Below, piece after piece: positions 16,492-24,847 of a stretch of 42,363 bases of DNA; within the stretch, counting starts at the first letter, position 1, and each line of letters starts with the position of its first letter. The stretch is from Moraxellaceae bacterium (GTDB lineage: Bacteria; Pseudomonadota; Gammaproteobacteria; Pseudomonadales; Moraxellaceae): positions 1-42,363 of the forward strand of contig JAUXNL010000035.1 of assembly GCA_030684415.1 (NCBI GenBank). The letters run 5' to 3'. A program made the position numbers and the translations under genes. The notes beneath the pieces are model-generated. The model searched no databases. It saw only the letters and a list, made by a program, of their open reading frames with translations, and was not told the origin of the DNA.

Positions 16492-17460
16492 ATGACAATT
16501 TCCGCGCAGAGTGAAACGGTCGCCAACATCGGGATTGATGTGGGCAAGGAACAACTGGATGTGGTGTGGCATGAAACGGGTGAGCACCTGGTGGTCGAGA
16601 ATGCGGCCAAGTCCATTCGCTTGTTGGTGAAGCGTCTCGTCAAAGAGTCGGTGAACCGGATCGTGCTGGAAGCCACAGGACGCTATGAGCGAGCCTTCGT
16701 GCTCGCCGCGTTGGAGGCCGGGCTTCCTGTCATCGTCGTGAATCCCTTGATGGTGCGTCGGTATGCCGGTGCGATTGGTCGCCTGGCGAAGACCGACAAG
16801 CTGGATGCAGGGCTGATTGCCGAATTTGCGGCGGTCATCCAGCCCGAATTAAGGGTACTGGCCAGTGCCAAAACCCTGCAAATCAAGGATCTTTTGCTGC
16901 GTCGGCGGCAGTTGATGGAGATGCGCACGATGGAGCTGAACCGGCAGCAGCAGTTTGCCGGAGCCCAGGCATCGTCGTGCAAGCGTGTGATTGTCTTGCT
17001 GGAGAAAGAGGTCGGACTGGTCGAGCAACTGCTGGATCAGGCGATTGAGGAGGTCAGCGAGTGGAAGGCCCGCAAGGAGATATTGCTGAGTGTGCCAGGC
17101 GTAGGGCCAACACTGGCGTATACGCTGCTGGGTGACATGCCTGAACTGGGTGAGCTGAATCAGAAACAGATAGCGGCGCTAACGGGCGTGGCCCCTTTCA
17201 ATCGTGACAGCGGCAGTATGCGAGGCAAGCGCCGCATTCACGGCGGTCGCGCCGGTGTGCGCACGATCCTGTTCATGGCGACGCTGTCGGCCACTCAGCA
17301 CAATCCGGTGATTCGGGCGTGTTATCAACGCTTGGTGGCGGCAGGCAAGCACAAGAAGGTGGCGCTGGTTGCCTGCATGCGCAAGCTGATATGCATCTTG
17401 AATTCGATGTTGAAAGAGGGTCGAAGCTGGGATGAGAAATACGCTCAAAAACCAGCTTGA
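16492..17460 (+). CDS. IS110-family DEDD transposase/recombinase
   Basis: A 322-residue protein with an N-terminal RuvC-like DEDD domain (NIGIDVGKEQLD with the first Asp; VLEATGRYE with the Glu; the Asp pair in KTDKLDAGLIAEFA). The C-terminal Tnp domain contains LLSVPGVGPTLAY, then GVAPFNRDSGSMRGKRRI, where a Ser acts as nucleophile in characterised relatives, and a final GRAGVRTILFMATLSA. The start is the ATG at 16492 with GGGAG 5 bp or so upstream; GTG at 16480 is less likely. The gene appears intact, so the element may be active. Its RNA partner is probably encoded just upstream. Confidence 0.92.
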   Translation: MTISAQSETVANIGIDVGKEQLDVVWHETGEHLVVENAAKSIRLLVKRLVKESVNRIVLEATGRYERAFVLAALEAGLPVIVVNPLMVRRYAGAIGRLAKTDKLDAGLIAEFAAVIQPELRVLASAKTLQIKDLLLRRRQLMEMRTMELNRQQQFAGAQASSCKRVIVLLEKEVGLVEQLLDQAIEEVSEWKARKEILLSVPGVGPTLAYTLLGDMPELGELNQKQIAALTGVAPFNRDSGSMRGKRRIHGGRAGVRTILFMATLSATQHNPVIRACYQRLVAAGKHKKVALVACMRKLICILNSMLKEGRSWDEKYAQKPA

Positions 17461-17470
17461 CGATCACAGT

Positions 17471-17514
17471 CGCTTGTTAGATAGATTCCTGCGAAAATTC
17501 CACGAATCCCGGCC
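17471..17514 (+). repeat. Transposon right-end-like repeat, copy 1
   Basis: Shares TTGTTAGATA and TTCCACGAATCCCGGCC with 32120-32165 (TTGGTTAGATA and TTCCAGAATCCCGGCC) in the same order, spacing and orientation. The second copy directly follows the intact tnpA. This is therefore best read as the surviving right end of the transposon whose tnpA is truncated at 15293. The remaining DNA to 17599 shows no gene. Confidence 0.6.
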
Positions 17515-17599
17515 TATTTGACCGGTCTTCATGCGGCGGCCTGCAGCGCTAAAATGGCGTAGTACTGCAGGGTCAGATTCATCATGGAATCGTGAAGGT

Positions 17600-17941
17600 T
17601 CAATATTTGCCGGTGTGATTGGCACCGATATAGTTGCCAACATCATCCAGCAGAATATAGATCGTTTGCTTTTCTTTATCTTTCTCGGCCGGATTGTTGA
17701 AACTGACGACCCAAAGTGCGCCAGCTGGCGTTACCTTGGATGCAACGTCCTTCAGTTTTTTCTGCTGCCAAGAGCTGGCCAGTTTTTTGTCCATCACCAG
17801 GGCTTCCAGAATCATTTCCCCGCGAGCGGTGGCAACTTCCTTGGTGATGGGCTCTTCGTCGATGTGATTGCCATGACTGAGGACCATGCCGGATACCAGC
17901 AAAAGCATGGCGCCTATGAGGAATTGCTTGATCATCTTCAT
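17600..17941 (-). CDS. DUF6488-like small exported protein
   Basis: A 113-residue protein with a signal peptide (residues 1-22, ending VLSHG). The mature chain begins with HGNHIDEEPI, has a KKLASSWQQ segment and ends with LWVVSFNNPA, IYILLDDVGNYIGANHTGKY. This arrangement (His at the processed N-terminus, PITKEVA, ASSW, ANxTG end) resembles the small periplasmic DUF6488 family, frequently near HupE/UreJ genes. Function is not known; the N-terminal HGNH could bind Ni, Co or Cu. It is 69 bp downstream of the membrane-anchor gene in the same direction. Confidence 0.65.
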   Translation of the reverse strand: MKMIKQFLIGAMLLLVSGMVLSHGNHIDEEPITKEVATARGEMILEALVMDKKLASSWQQKKLKDVASKVTPAGALWVVSFNNPAEKDKEKQTIYILLDDVGNYIGANHTGKY

Positions 17942-18010
17942 GTAAAACTCTCCAGGTTGTAAAAATAAAAAGGGCTTTCAGAACACGATGGGATCGCCAT
18001 AAATATGCGG

Positions 18011-18625
18011 TCAGGGCCGATACAGCTTTTCGTAATAGCCACTGGTTCTGACCGTGACAGTGACCGGGCCAGAGTTCTTGTTGCGCCAGTACCAGCCATG
18101 AGTGCCGTTAAACGGTGCCTCAAAGGCGCCGTTGTCTGTCGTTTGATTGCGGCCTTTCCAAAAGCTGGTGAATTCGTCTGAGGTGGTGTTCAGCTTTTCA
18201 CCGTGCATGTCGAAATTCACCGCTCCACCTGCGGCTGACCACGTAAAGAAGAAACGATCCCCGGTCTTCATCAGGGCCTTGATCTCTGCGCCTTCGCCGG
18301 GTGCCAGCGTGACGGAAAGCTCATCGTTGCGGTAAGCAACCGTAGACTTCCAGACAGCATCCAGTACGGATACCGGTGCTGTAATGGATGGTTCGACTGC
18401 GGCGGCTTCTGTTTGCGGTAGCAGGCTGGTCTCACCGCCACTCAAAGCGGTTAGGCCTAGTCGTTGGCCGATGCCGGTCGGATCAATGCCGTACTCGGCC
18501 GGCAACACGGCTGTCAGCAGAATACCAATAGCCACCGCAAGAGCGAGGAGCGTGGCCTTCAGCAATTGGGCAACAGATGGCAATGCTCTGCGGTTGATAT
18601 GCGTTATATCGGTCATGTTGTTCAA
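18011..18625 (-). CDS. Single-pass membrane-anchored periplasmic protein next to HupE
   Basis: A 204-residue protein with one N-terminal membrane anchor (about residues 20-42, LLKATLLALAVAIGILLTAV) and a periplasmic domain. That domain ends with motifs such as FFFTWSAAGGAVNFDMHGEK, FEAPFNGTHGWYWRNKN and VTVRTSGYYEKL. The domain has the look of a beta-sandwich, with several conserved Trp/His/Gly. Proteins annotated as transmembrane anchor proteins commonly sit beside hupE. Its start overlaps the hupE stop by 4 bp, so the two are co-translated and likely work as a unit. Molecular function is unknown. Confidence 0.7.
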   Translation of the reverse strand: MNNMTDITHINRRALPSVAQLLKATLLALAVAIGILLTAVLPAEYGIDPTGIGQRLGLTALSGGETSLLPQTEAAAVEPSITAPVSVLDAVWKSTVAYRNDELSVTLAPGEGAEIKALMKTGDRFFFTWSAAGGAVNFDMHGEKLNTTSDEFTSFWKGRNQTTDNGAFEAPFNGTHGWYWRNKNSGPVTVTVRTSGYYEKLYRP

Positions 18626-19356
18626 ACTCCGAAGTGGGTGGCGTAACCCACCAGTTGATATCCGGTCAGCACAAATCCGGCCGACATAAGCGCGACGTTG
18701 GCCGCGAAGCTTTGGTGCTCAAACGTATCAGTGCGCCGCCAGAAACTTATGGCAATAAGGATGGCGCTCAAGGCCAGCAACTGCCCGATCTCAACCCCCA
18801 CATTGAAAGCCAGAATATTGGGCACCAGGCCTTCACTGGAAAACGTGAATTCCTGCAACTTGGTCGCCAGACCAAACCCGTGGAAAAAGCCGAAGATAAG
18901 CACCATGGCTTTGGTATTGGGCTGGAAGCCGAGAGCGCGCTTGAAAGCCCCGAGATTATCGAGCGCCTTGTAAACGACGGATAAGCCGATAATGGCATCG
19001 ACAATATAGGGGTCGACGTGTGTCCCGCTCAGCACGCCATAGAGCAGTGTCACGCTGTGACCTATCGCAAACAGCGTCACATAAATGCCGATATCCTTCA
19101 TGCGATAGAGAAAGAAAATCACCCCCACCAGAAAGAGCAGATGGTCATAGCCCGTGACCATGTGTTTGGCGCCGAGATAGATGAAGGGCAGCAACTGCAT
19201 GCCACTGCTTTGCTCAATGAAGGTCTTGTCATCATCGGCCACGCCGTGGGCAAATGCCTCCGGAGTCATGAAGGTGATCAAAAACAACATTACTAAAAAA
19301 CCAATAGCCCTCATCCAAAGTGGCCGTGGCCGCTGAAGAACTACATATTTATCCAT
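18622..19356 (-). CDS. HupE/UreJ-type membrane permease
   Basis: A 244-residue integral membrane protein with a signal-like first segment and about six membrane spans. Conserved family motifs are visible: HMVTGYDHLLFLVGV, FAIGHSVTLLYG, VLIFGFFHGFGLATKL and LAFNVGVEIGQ. HupE/UreJ proteins carry Ni or Co, or in the longer HupE_2-type family an unknown metal. The start is set at the ATG at 19356, which has GAGGA about 9 bp upstream; ATGs at 19395 and 19371 are in frame but lack it. It heads the three-gene minus-strand cassette. Confidence 0.8.
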   Translation of the reverse strand: MDKYVVLQRPRPLWMRAIGFLVMLFLITFMTPEAFAHGVADDDKTFIEQSSGMQLLPFIYLGAKHMVTGYDHLLFLVGVIFFLYRMKDIGIYVTLFAIGHSVTLLYGVLSGTHVDPYIVDAIIGLSVVYKALDNLGAFKRALGFQPNTKAMVLIFGFFHGFGLATKLQEFTFSSEGLVPNILAFNVGVEIGQLLALSAILIAISFWRRTDTFEHQSFAANVALMSAGFVLTGYQLVGYATHFGV

Positions 19357-19476
19357 CGCTTTATTCCTCATGCGCGAGATCCCACATAAATTCACGAATC
19401 ATCCTGTGTTATCTCTGAAAATGGCTGGGTGTTGGGGGCTCCATGGTATGAAACGGTTAAGTGCCCAGACTCAAAC

Positions 19477-19770
19477 TTAATGGGTGTGTCCTGGCGCGAA
19501 ATAGATAATCGCCATGCCCATCACCGCCACGAGCGCGCCGGCAATATCCCAAGGGGTGGGTTGTATCCCATCCACCCACCAAAGCCAGACGATGGCCGTG
19601 GCAATGTACACCCCGCCATAGGCCGCGTAGACCCGGCCGCTGGCGATGGGATGCAGGGTCAACAGCCAGACAAAGAGCCCCAGGGCCAGTGCTGCCGGCA
19701 ATAGCAACCAAATGGATTTTCCCTGCTTTAACCAGAGATAAGGCAGGTAGCAGCCCAGGATCTCGGCCAC
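19477..19770 (-). CDS. ynfA: YnfA-family membrane protein, start codon damaged
   Basis: The protein reads AEILGCYLPYLWLKQGKS, then LTLHPIASGRVYAAYGGVYI and ends FAPGHTH, clear UPF0060/YnfA homology with four membrane helices. Homology extends upstream of the GTG at 19770 through VKVFALYALTAV to 19803. There, however, the codon where the start should be is TGA (19804-19806), with GTG one base out of frame and a GGGAG ribosome site just before. One extra base would explain it. The internal GTG would remove most of the first helix. The gene is therefore probably crippled or starts unusually. Some YnfA proteins act as small drug exporters. Confidence 0.7.
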   Translation of the reverse strand: MAEILGCYLPYLWLKQGKSIWLLLPAALALGLFVWLLTLHPIASGRVYAAYGGVYIATAIVWLWWVDGIQPTPWDIAGALVAVMGMAIIYFAPGHTH

Positions 19771-19828
19771 AGCCGTCAGGGCATATAACGCGAAAACTTT
19801 TACTCACTCGCTCCCATCAACATCAACG

Positions 19829-19852
19829 AAAAGCCGGACTTCCCTGTCCGGC
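19829..19852 (-). terminator. Rho-independent terminator of the czc operon
   Basis: Read on the minus strand: GCCGGAC-AGGGAA-GTCCGGC followed by TTTTC, 5 bp beyond the czcA stop. A perfect 7-bp stem with a T-tract, so a good intrinsic terminator. Confidence 0.8.
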
Positions 19853-19856
19853 ATCG

Positions 19857-22800
19857 TCATTGAGGCGCCATCTGCCGGCGATACACAAAGTGGTACAGGG
19901 TGGGCAGTACCAATAGCGTCAGCAGTGTAGAGGACAAGATGCCCCCGATGACCACCGTGGCCAGGGGGCGCTGCACTTCCGCTCCAGCCCCCACGGCCAG
20001 GGCCATGGGCACAAAGCCCAGGGAGGCCACCAGGGCCGTCATCAGCACCGGCCGCAAGCGCGTCAGTGCCCCGTCGCGGATGGCTTCTGTGAGTGGCAAG
20101 CCGGTTTGGAGCAGCTGGCGAATGAAAGACACCATCACCAGACCATTCAGCACGGCCACGCCCGACAACGCGATGAAGCCCACCCCTGCCGAAATCGAGA
20201 AGGGAATGTCGCGTAGCCACAGGGCCAGAATGCCTCCCGTGAGCGCCAGCGGCACGCCAGAAAATACCAGTAGGCCATCCTTGAAGTTACCCAGGCTGGC
20301 ATAGAGCAGGCCGAGGATGATGAGCAGCGCCACCGGCACCACGATCAGCAGTCGTTGTTTGGCGGACTGCAGTTGCTCAAAGGTGCCGCCCCAACCCAGC
20401 CAATAGCCTTCGGGTAGTTTGACACTGCCATCGACTTTGCCCTGGGCCTCATTCACGAAAGAGCCGATATCGCGGCCACGCACATTAGCCGTCACCACCA
20501 CACGGCGCTTGCCGTTTTCACGGCTGACCTGGTTGGGGCCGGGGGCGAGCTCCAGCGTGGCCAGCTCCTCCAGCGGGACGTAGTGCTGCCCACCGGCGGT
20601 CGCCGGCAAGGGGATGGTAAGGTTCTTCAAGGCATCAAGATCACTGCGCACGCCTTCGGGCAGGCGAACTACGATGCTGAAACGGCGGTCGCCCTCGAAT
20701 ACCTGACCGGCCACGGTGCCGGCCATGGCGGTAGCAATCACGTCCTGCACATCGCGAGTGGCCAAGCCATAGCGGGCGATAACTTCCCGCTTGAGCTGAA
20801 TGGTGAGCATGGGCAAGCCCGTGACCTGCTCGATCTTGACGTCGGCCGCACCTGGTACGGTTTTCAAGGCCTTCTCGACCTGCTGGGCCGTCTCGAACAA
20901 GGTCTCCATGTCGTCACCGAACACCTTCACGGCCACATCCGAACGTACCCCGGAGATGAGCTCGTTGAAGCGCATCTGGATAGGCTGGGTGAGCTCGTAA
21001 TTGTTGCCGGGAATCTGCCAGATGGCCTTCTCGATTTCCGCGACCAGCTGCGCCTTGGGTTTGCGCGGGTCCGGCCATTCACTGCGCGACTTCAGCATCA
21101 CGAAGTTATCCGCGACATTGGGCGGCATGGGATCGGTGGCGATCTCCGCCGTGCCCAGCTTGGCAAACACGCGCTCCACCTCCGGAAACTGCTTGATACG
21201 CGCTTCCAGCTGCGACTGCATCGCGATGGCCTGGGTGAGACTGGTGCCCGGAATACGCAAGGCATGCAGGGCGATGTCGCCCTCATCCAGATTGGGGATG
21301 AACTCACTGCCCAGGCGAGTTGCTAGCAAGAGGCACCCCAGCAGGAGCACGACCGCGCCGCCCAGCACCTGTTTGGGACGAGCGAGTGTCCAGTCCAGTG
21401 AGGTGGCATAAGTGGTTTTCAGCCGCACCATTAGCCTGCTTTCGCTCTCGTGCACAGGCCCCGTCACAAACAGCGCTAATGCCGCCGGCACGAAGGTAAC
21501 GGACAGGACCATGGCGCCAATCAAGGCCATGACCACCGTGGCGGCCATGGGCGTGAACATTTTTCCTTCCACGCCCGTCAGTGCGAAGATCGGCAGATAG
21601 ACCGCGATGATGATGAGCTGCCCATACAGCAGCGTCTGGCGCACTTCGCGCGTGGCCTCGAATACCACCTCAAAACGCTCCATGCGCGTCAGCGGCTGCC
21701 GCGCCGCGTGCTGGGCCAGGCCCAGCCGGCGCAGCGCGTTCTCCACGATGACCACGGCGCCGTCCACGATGATGCCGAAATCGAGCGCGCCGAGACTCAT
21801 CAGGTTGGCGCTGACCTTGTTCGTCACCATGCCGGTGATGGTCATGAGCATGGCCAGCGGAATCACTGCGGCCGTGATCAGGGCCGCCCGGATGTTGCCC
21901 AGGAACACGAACAGCACGGCGATCACCAGCAGCGCGCCTTCCAGCAAGTTTTTCTGCACGGTGGCGATGGTGGCATCCACCAGCTTGGTGCGGTCATAGA
22001 CCAGTACAGCCTGGATGCCCTCCGGCAAACTTTTCTGCACTGCGGCTAGCTTCACTTTTACGCGCTCGGCCACGGTACGGCTGTTTTCACCGATCAGCAT
22101 GAAGGCCGTGCCCAGCACAACCTCGCGGCCATTCTCAGTGGCGGCGCCCGTGCGCAGTTCCTGGCCGAAGCCGATGTCGGCCACATCCCGCAGGTACACC
22201 GGTACACCGTCGTCGGTCTTGACGACCATGGCGCGCAAATCGTCCAGGGATTGCACCTGTCCCGGCGCCCGGATCAGGTATTGCTCCCCGCGTCGTTCGA
22301 TATAGCCTGCGCCGACGTTGGCGTTATTGCGCTCCAGGGCGGTCATCACATCGCTAAGCGAAAGCCTGTAGGAGGCGAGCTTTTCCGGGTACGGTGCCAC
22401 CAGATACTGTTTCTGGTAGCCGCCGATGGTGTTCACCTCGGTAACCCCTGGCAGCGTGCGCAACTGCGGCTTCACCACCCAGTCCTGCAAAGTGCGCAGG
22501 TCGGTGGCGTCGTAAGGCGAGCCATCCGGCTTTTTTGCCCCCGGCTCGGCCTCCACGGTCCACTGGCTGATTTCACCCAGCCCGGTGGAGATGGGGCCCA
22601 TCACGGGCTCCAGGCCCTCGGGGAGCTGGCCGCGCGCCGCCTGCAGGCGCTCGTTTACCAACTGGCGGGCGAAGTAGATATCGGTGCCGTCCTCGAACAC
22701 CACCGTGATCTGCGACAGCCCGTAACGCGACAGGGAGCGACTGTCCTTCAGCTTCGGCAATCCGCCCAGCACGGCCTCTAATGGCAAGGTGACGCGCTGT

Positions 22801-22985
22801 TCGGCTTCAAGTGGTGAAAAGCCCGGCGCTTCGGTATTGATCTGCACCTGGACATTGGTGATGTCCGGCACCGCATCAATCGGCAGGCGGAAGTAGTTGT
22901 AAATTCCCAGCGTAGCCACCGCCAAGGTGGCGGCCAGCACCAACCAGCGCTGATGCAAGGCAAAGCGCAAAAGACGATCAAACAT
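19857..22985 (-). CDS. czcA: CzcA-type Zn/Cd/Co efflux RND transporter
   Basis: A 1042-residue heavy-metal RND pump. The N-terminal IDAVPDITNVQVQINT, the TM4 motif GALDFGIIVDGAVVIVEN and the periplasmic PNLDEGDIALHALRIPG are of the divalent-cation CzcA/HME1 type. The cytosolic charged residues of DFGIIVDG are part of the proton path. CusA-type methionines are absent. The start is the ATG at 22985, with AAGGAA 8-9 bp upstream. It is the last gene of the czcC-czcB-PII-czcA set and is followed by an intrinsic terminator. The exact metal range cannot be read from sequence. Confidence 0.94.
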   Translation of the reverse strand: MFDRLLRFALHQRWLVLAATLAVATLGIYNYFRLPIDAVPDITNVQVQINTEAPGFSPLEAEQRVTLPLEAVLGGLPKLKDSRSLSRYGLSQITVVFEDGTDIYFARQLVNERLQAARGQLPEGLEPVMGPISTGLGEISQWTVEAEPGAKKPDGSPYDATDLRTLQDWVVKPQLRTLPGVTEVNTIGGYQKQYLVAPYPEKLASYRLSLSDVMTALERNNANVGAGYIERRGEQYLIRAPGQVQSLDDLRAMVVKTDDGVPVYLRDVADIGFGQELRTGAATENGREVVLGTAFMLIGENSRTVAERVKVKLAAVQKSLPEGIQAVLVYDRTKLVDATIATVQKNLLEGALLVIAVLFVFLGNIRAALITAAVIPLAMLMTITGMVTNKVSANLMSLGALDFGIIVDGAVVIVENALRRLGLAQHAARQPLTRMERFEVVFEATREVRQTLLYGQLIIIAVYLPIFALTGVEGKMFTPMAATVVMALIGAMVLSVTFVPAALALFVTGPVHESESRLMVRLKTTYATSLDWTLARPKQVLGGAVVLLLGCLLLATRLGSEFIPNLDEGDIALHALRIPGTSLTQAIAMQSQLEARIKQFPEVERVFAKLGTAEIATDPMPPNVADNFVMLKSRSEWPDPRKPKAQLVAEIEKAIWQIPGNNYELTQPIQMRFNELISGVRSDVAVKVFGDDMETLFETAQQVEKALKTVPGAADVKIEQVTGLPMLTIQLKREVIARYGLATRDVQDVIATAMAGTVAGQVFEGDRRFSIVVRLPEGVRSDLDALKNLTIPLPATAGGQHYVPLEELATLELAPGPNQVSRENGKRRVVVTANVRGRDIGSFVNEAQGKVDGSVKLPEGYWLGWGGTFEQLQSAKQRLLIVVPVALLIILGLLYASLGNFKDGLLVFSGVPLALTGGILALWLRDIPFSISAGVGFIALSGVAVLNGLVMVSFIRQLLQTGLPLTEAIRDGALTRLRPVLMTALVASLGFVPMALAVGAGAEVQRPLATVVIGGILSSTLLTLLVLPTLYHFVYRRQMAPQ

Positions 22986-22996
22986 GACGGAATTCC

Positions 22997-23338
22997 TTAA
23001 AGGGCGGTATCGCCACGTTCATCGGTACGGATGCGCCGGGCATCCAGAAGATCGCCGATCAGGATCAGGCCATCTCCCGGCAGTCCGGTATGGGCCTCCT
23101 GCCGGATCAGATCGGCAATCTGATCGACTTCATCATCCGGACAGGCAATCAGCATGACCTGGCAACGCCTGGCGTCGATGTCCGCTTCCGAGGGCACATG
23201 CGTGCCGCCCAAACCCTGGCCTCTCGATTCGCCGACGCCATCCAGCAGCGTGTAGCCCGGAAAATGCGGCAAATGCCGCAGTGCGTGAATCACCTGGGGC
23301 ACCCGGTGCGGGGCCACCATTGCGTGTATCAGTTTCAT
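22997..23338 (-). CDS. PII-like protein of the czc operon
   Basis: A 113-residue protein with a PII/GlnB-like ferredoxin fold: it starts MKLIHAMVAPHRVPQVIHAL and has CQVMLIACPDDEVDQIADLI and GDGLILIGDLLDARRIRT near the C-terminus. This order is shared with PII regulators. The T-loop region is short and replaced by GESRGQGLGGTHVPSEA, lacking the usual uridylylation Tyr. Genes of this kind occur in other heavy-metal RND operons. It lies 12 bp after czcB and 11 bp before czcA. Regulation of the pump by metal or nucleotide binding is inference. Confidence 0.8.
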   Translation of the reverse strand: MKLIHAMVAPHRVPQVIHALRHLPHFPGYTLLDGVGESRGQGLGGTHVPSEADIDARRCQVMLIACPDDEVDQIADLIRQEAHTGLPGDGLILIGDLLDARRIRTDERGDTAL

Positions 23339-23350
23339 GGTCTTGTCCCC

Positions 23351-24847
23351 TTAGTGGTCGTGTTCGGCTTCGCTCTTGCCGATATCGGCCTTGAGCAGAA
23401 AGCTGTTTTTGCCGACATACTCCTGACCGGCCACGAGGCCTTCCAGGATTTCCACACGCTGACTGCCGCGACGTCCCACAGTCACCGGTCTGACCTCGAA
23501 CTGATTCCCGTATTTGGCATACACCACGGTCCAGTCGCGGAAGGATTGCAGCGCCTCATTGCTCACCGAGACAGCGGCCGTCACCTCGGCGCGGGTGATG
23601 CGGGCCTTCACGAACTGTCCCGGCTTCCAATCGATGGCCTTGTCCAGGGCCACGTACACCGCAGCGGCCCGGTTGCTCTCGCTGAGTTGCGGGCTGACCA
23701 CTTGCACGCGACCGCCGCCCGTGACCGTGCCATTGACCTGCATTACACGCACGGACTGTCCTGCCTTAAGGCCGTCCAGTTGGGCCGGTGCAGCCGAAAG
23801 CACGGCCACCAGACGATCCAGATCCGCGATGGTGAATAAGGCCGATTCCGGGGTGACGCGCTGGCCGGGCGCCAGATCGCGCGCTGTGACCCGGCCACTG
23901 CGAGGAGCGCGCAATACCAGACGGGCCAGATTGCCGGGCTGCTCCAGGCTGAGGGACTTCAGGTCGCCTTCACTCAGGCCAAACGAGAGCAGAGCGGCCC
24001 GACTGCTGGCGAGATTGATGTCGGCTTCGACCTTGGCGCTTTTGGCCGCCAGATAGTCCTGCTCGGCCGTGATCTTTTCTTTCCAGAGCATGGCTTCGCG
24101 CTGAAAGGTGGATTCCGCCAACCGGCCTCGCTCACGTGCCTCCAGGTAATTGCGCTTGAGATCAGCCAGTTCTCGGCTCTCCAGGATGGCCAACGCCTCC
24201 CCAGCCTTAACTGACTGTCCCAAACCCACCGGCGCCGACACTACAATGCCGGCCACCGGGGCCAACACCACCGCCTCACTGTTGGGTGCGACGCGGATTT
24301 CACCTTGCAGCTCGACCTCATCCCCCAGCAGGGCCGGCTCCGCTTTCAGGATTTCCAGGCCAGCACCCTTGACCTGCTCCGGATTGAGTTCAACCCGCCA
24401 CTCGATTTGGTCGTACTGGAAGGCGTAGGATTTTTGCTGGTAGGTGGCGGCGAGCTTCACGGCGAAGGAATGCGGCTCATACACCACCTGATCGCCCAAC
24501 AGATAATCGGCCTTGGGCGCAAATCGGATGGTCTGTACGGCCCCCAGTCGCTCCAGAGTAATGGTCAGATTGACGCTCCTGGGATCCAGCGGCTTGTCGT
24601 TCAGCGTGGGGTAGACCCGGAACTCGGGTTCGACCCCGTCCTCGAAAATGGTGACCTCCAGGCCCAGACCCTCCTGTTCAAACAATTTGCCGCGATGCGG
24701 GCCGCGGGGAATCTCCTCCGCCTCGGCTTCGTGGCCATGGGCAGTGGCCTCGTGGCCATGCTCTCCCTCATGGTCATCCTGGCTTTGGCTGCAGGCTGCT
24801 AGCAAAACGACCATAAGGGCCGTAGTCATTAAAACGGGGATTTTCAC
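23351..24847 (-). CDS. czcB: CzcB-type periplasmic adaptor
   Basis: A 498-residue membrane-fusion lipoprotein (lipobox LLAACS, residues 15-20). The mature N-terminus is His-rich (DHEGEHGHEATAHGHEAE). Next comes an extra domain (residues about 55-155, LEVTIFEDGVEPEFRVY, ADYLLGDQVVYEPHSFAV). The usual barrel-hairpin-lipoyl core follows (PVAGIVVSAPVGLGQSVKAG, APRSGRVTARDLAPGQ). The C-terminus ends KSEAEHDH. It links CzcC and CzcA. The extra domain is also present inside RcnA at 26629-27765. It overlaps czcC by 4 bp. Confidence 0.92.
   Translation of the reverse strand: MKIPVLMTTALMVVLLAACSQSQDDHEGEHGHEATAHGHEAEAEEIPRGPHRGKLFEQEGLGLEVTIFEDGVEPEFRVYPTLNDKPLDPRSVNLTITLERLGAVQTIRFAPKADYLLGDQVVYEPHSFAVKLAATYQQKSYAFQYDQIEWRVELNPEQVKGAGLEILKAEPALLGDEVELQGEIRVAPNSEAVVLAPVAGIVVSAPVGLGQSVKAGEALAILESRELADLKRNYLEARERGRLAESTFQREAMLWKEKITAEQDYLAAKSAKVEADINLASSRAALLSFGLSEGDLKSLSLEQPGNLARLVLRAPRSGRVTARDLAPGQRVTPESALFTIADLDRLVAVLSAAPAQLDGLKAGQSVRVMQVNGTVTGGGRVQVVSPQLSESNRAAAVYVALDKAIDWKPGQFVKARITRAEVTAAVSVSNEALQSFRDWTVVYAKYGNQFEVRPVTVGRRGSQRVEILEGLVAGQEYVGKNSFLLKADIGKSEAEHDH

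Larger units (their letters stand above)
16278..17474 (+). mobile_element. IS110-family insertion sequence
   Basis: An approximately 1.2-kb element bounded on the left by the IS5 remnant end (16277) and on the right by transposon-end sequence that resumes near 17475. It has about 210 bp of structured noncoding DNA before a DEDD transposase and almost none after it, as in the IS110 subgroup. No terminal inverted repeats are seen, as expected for the family. The exact ends are inferred from the flanks, not from a target comparison. Confidence 0.7.

Noticed and set aside
17515..17599. Possible left end of the second transposon
   Set aside because: The repeat at 17471-17514 has the same orientation as the right end at 32120-32165, so it is a right end, not an inverted left end; nothing inverted was found.
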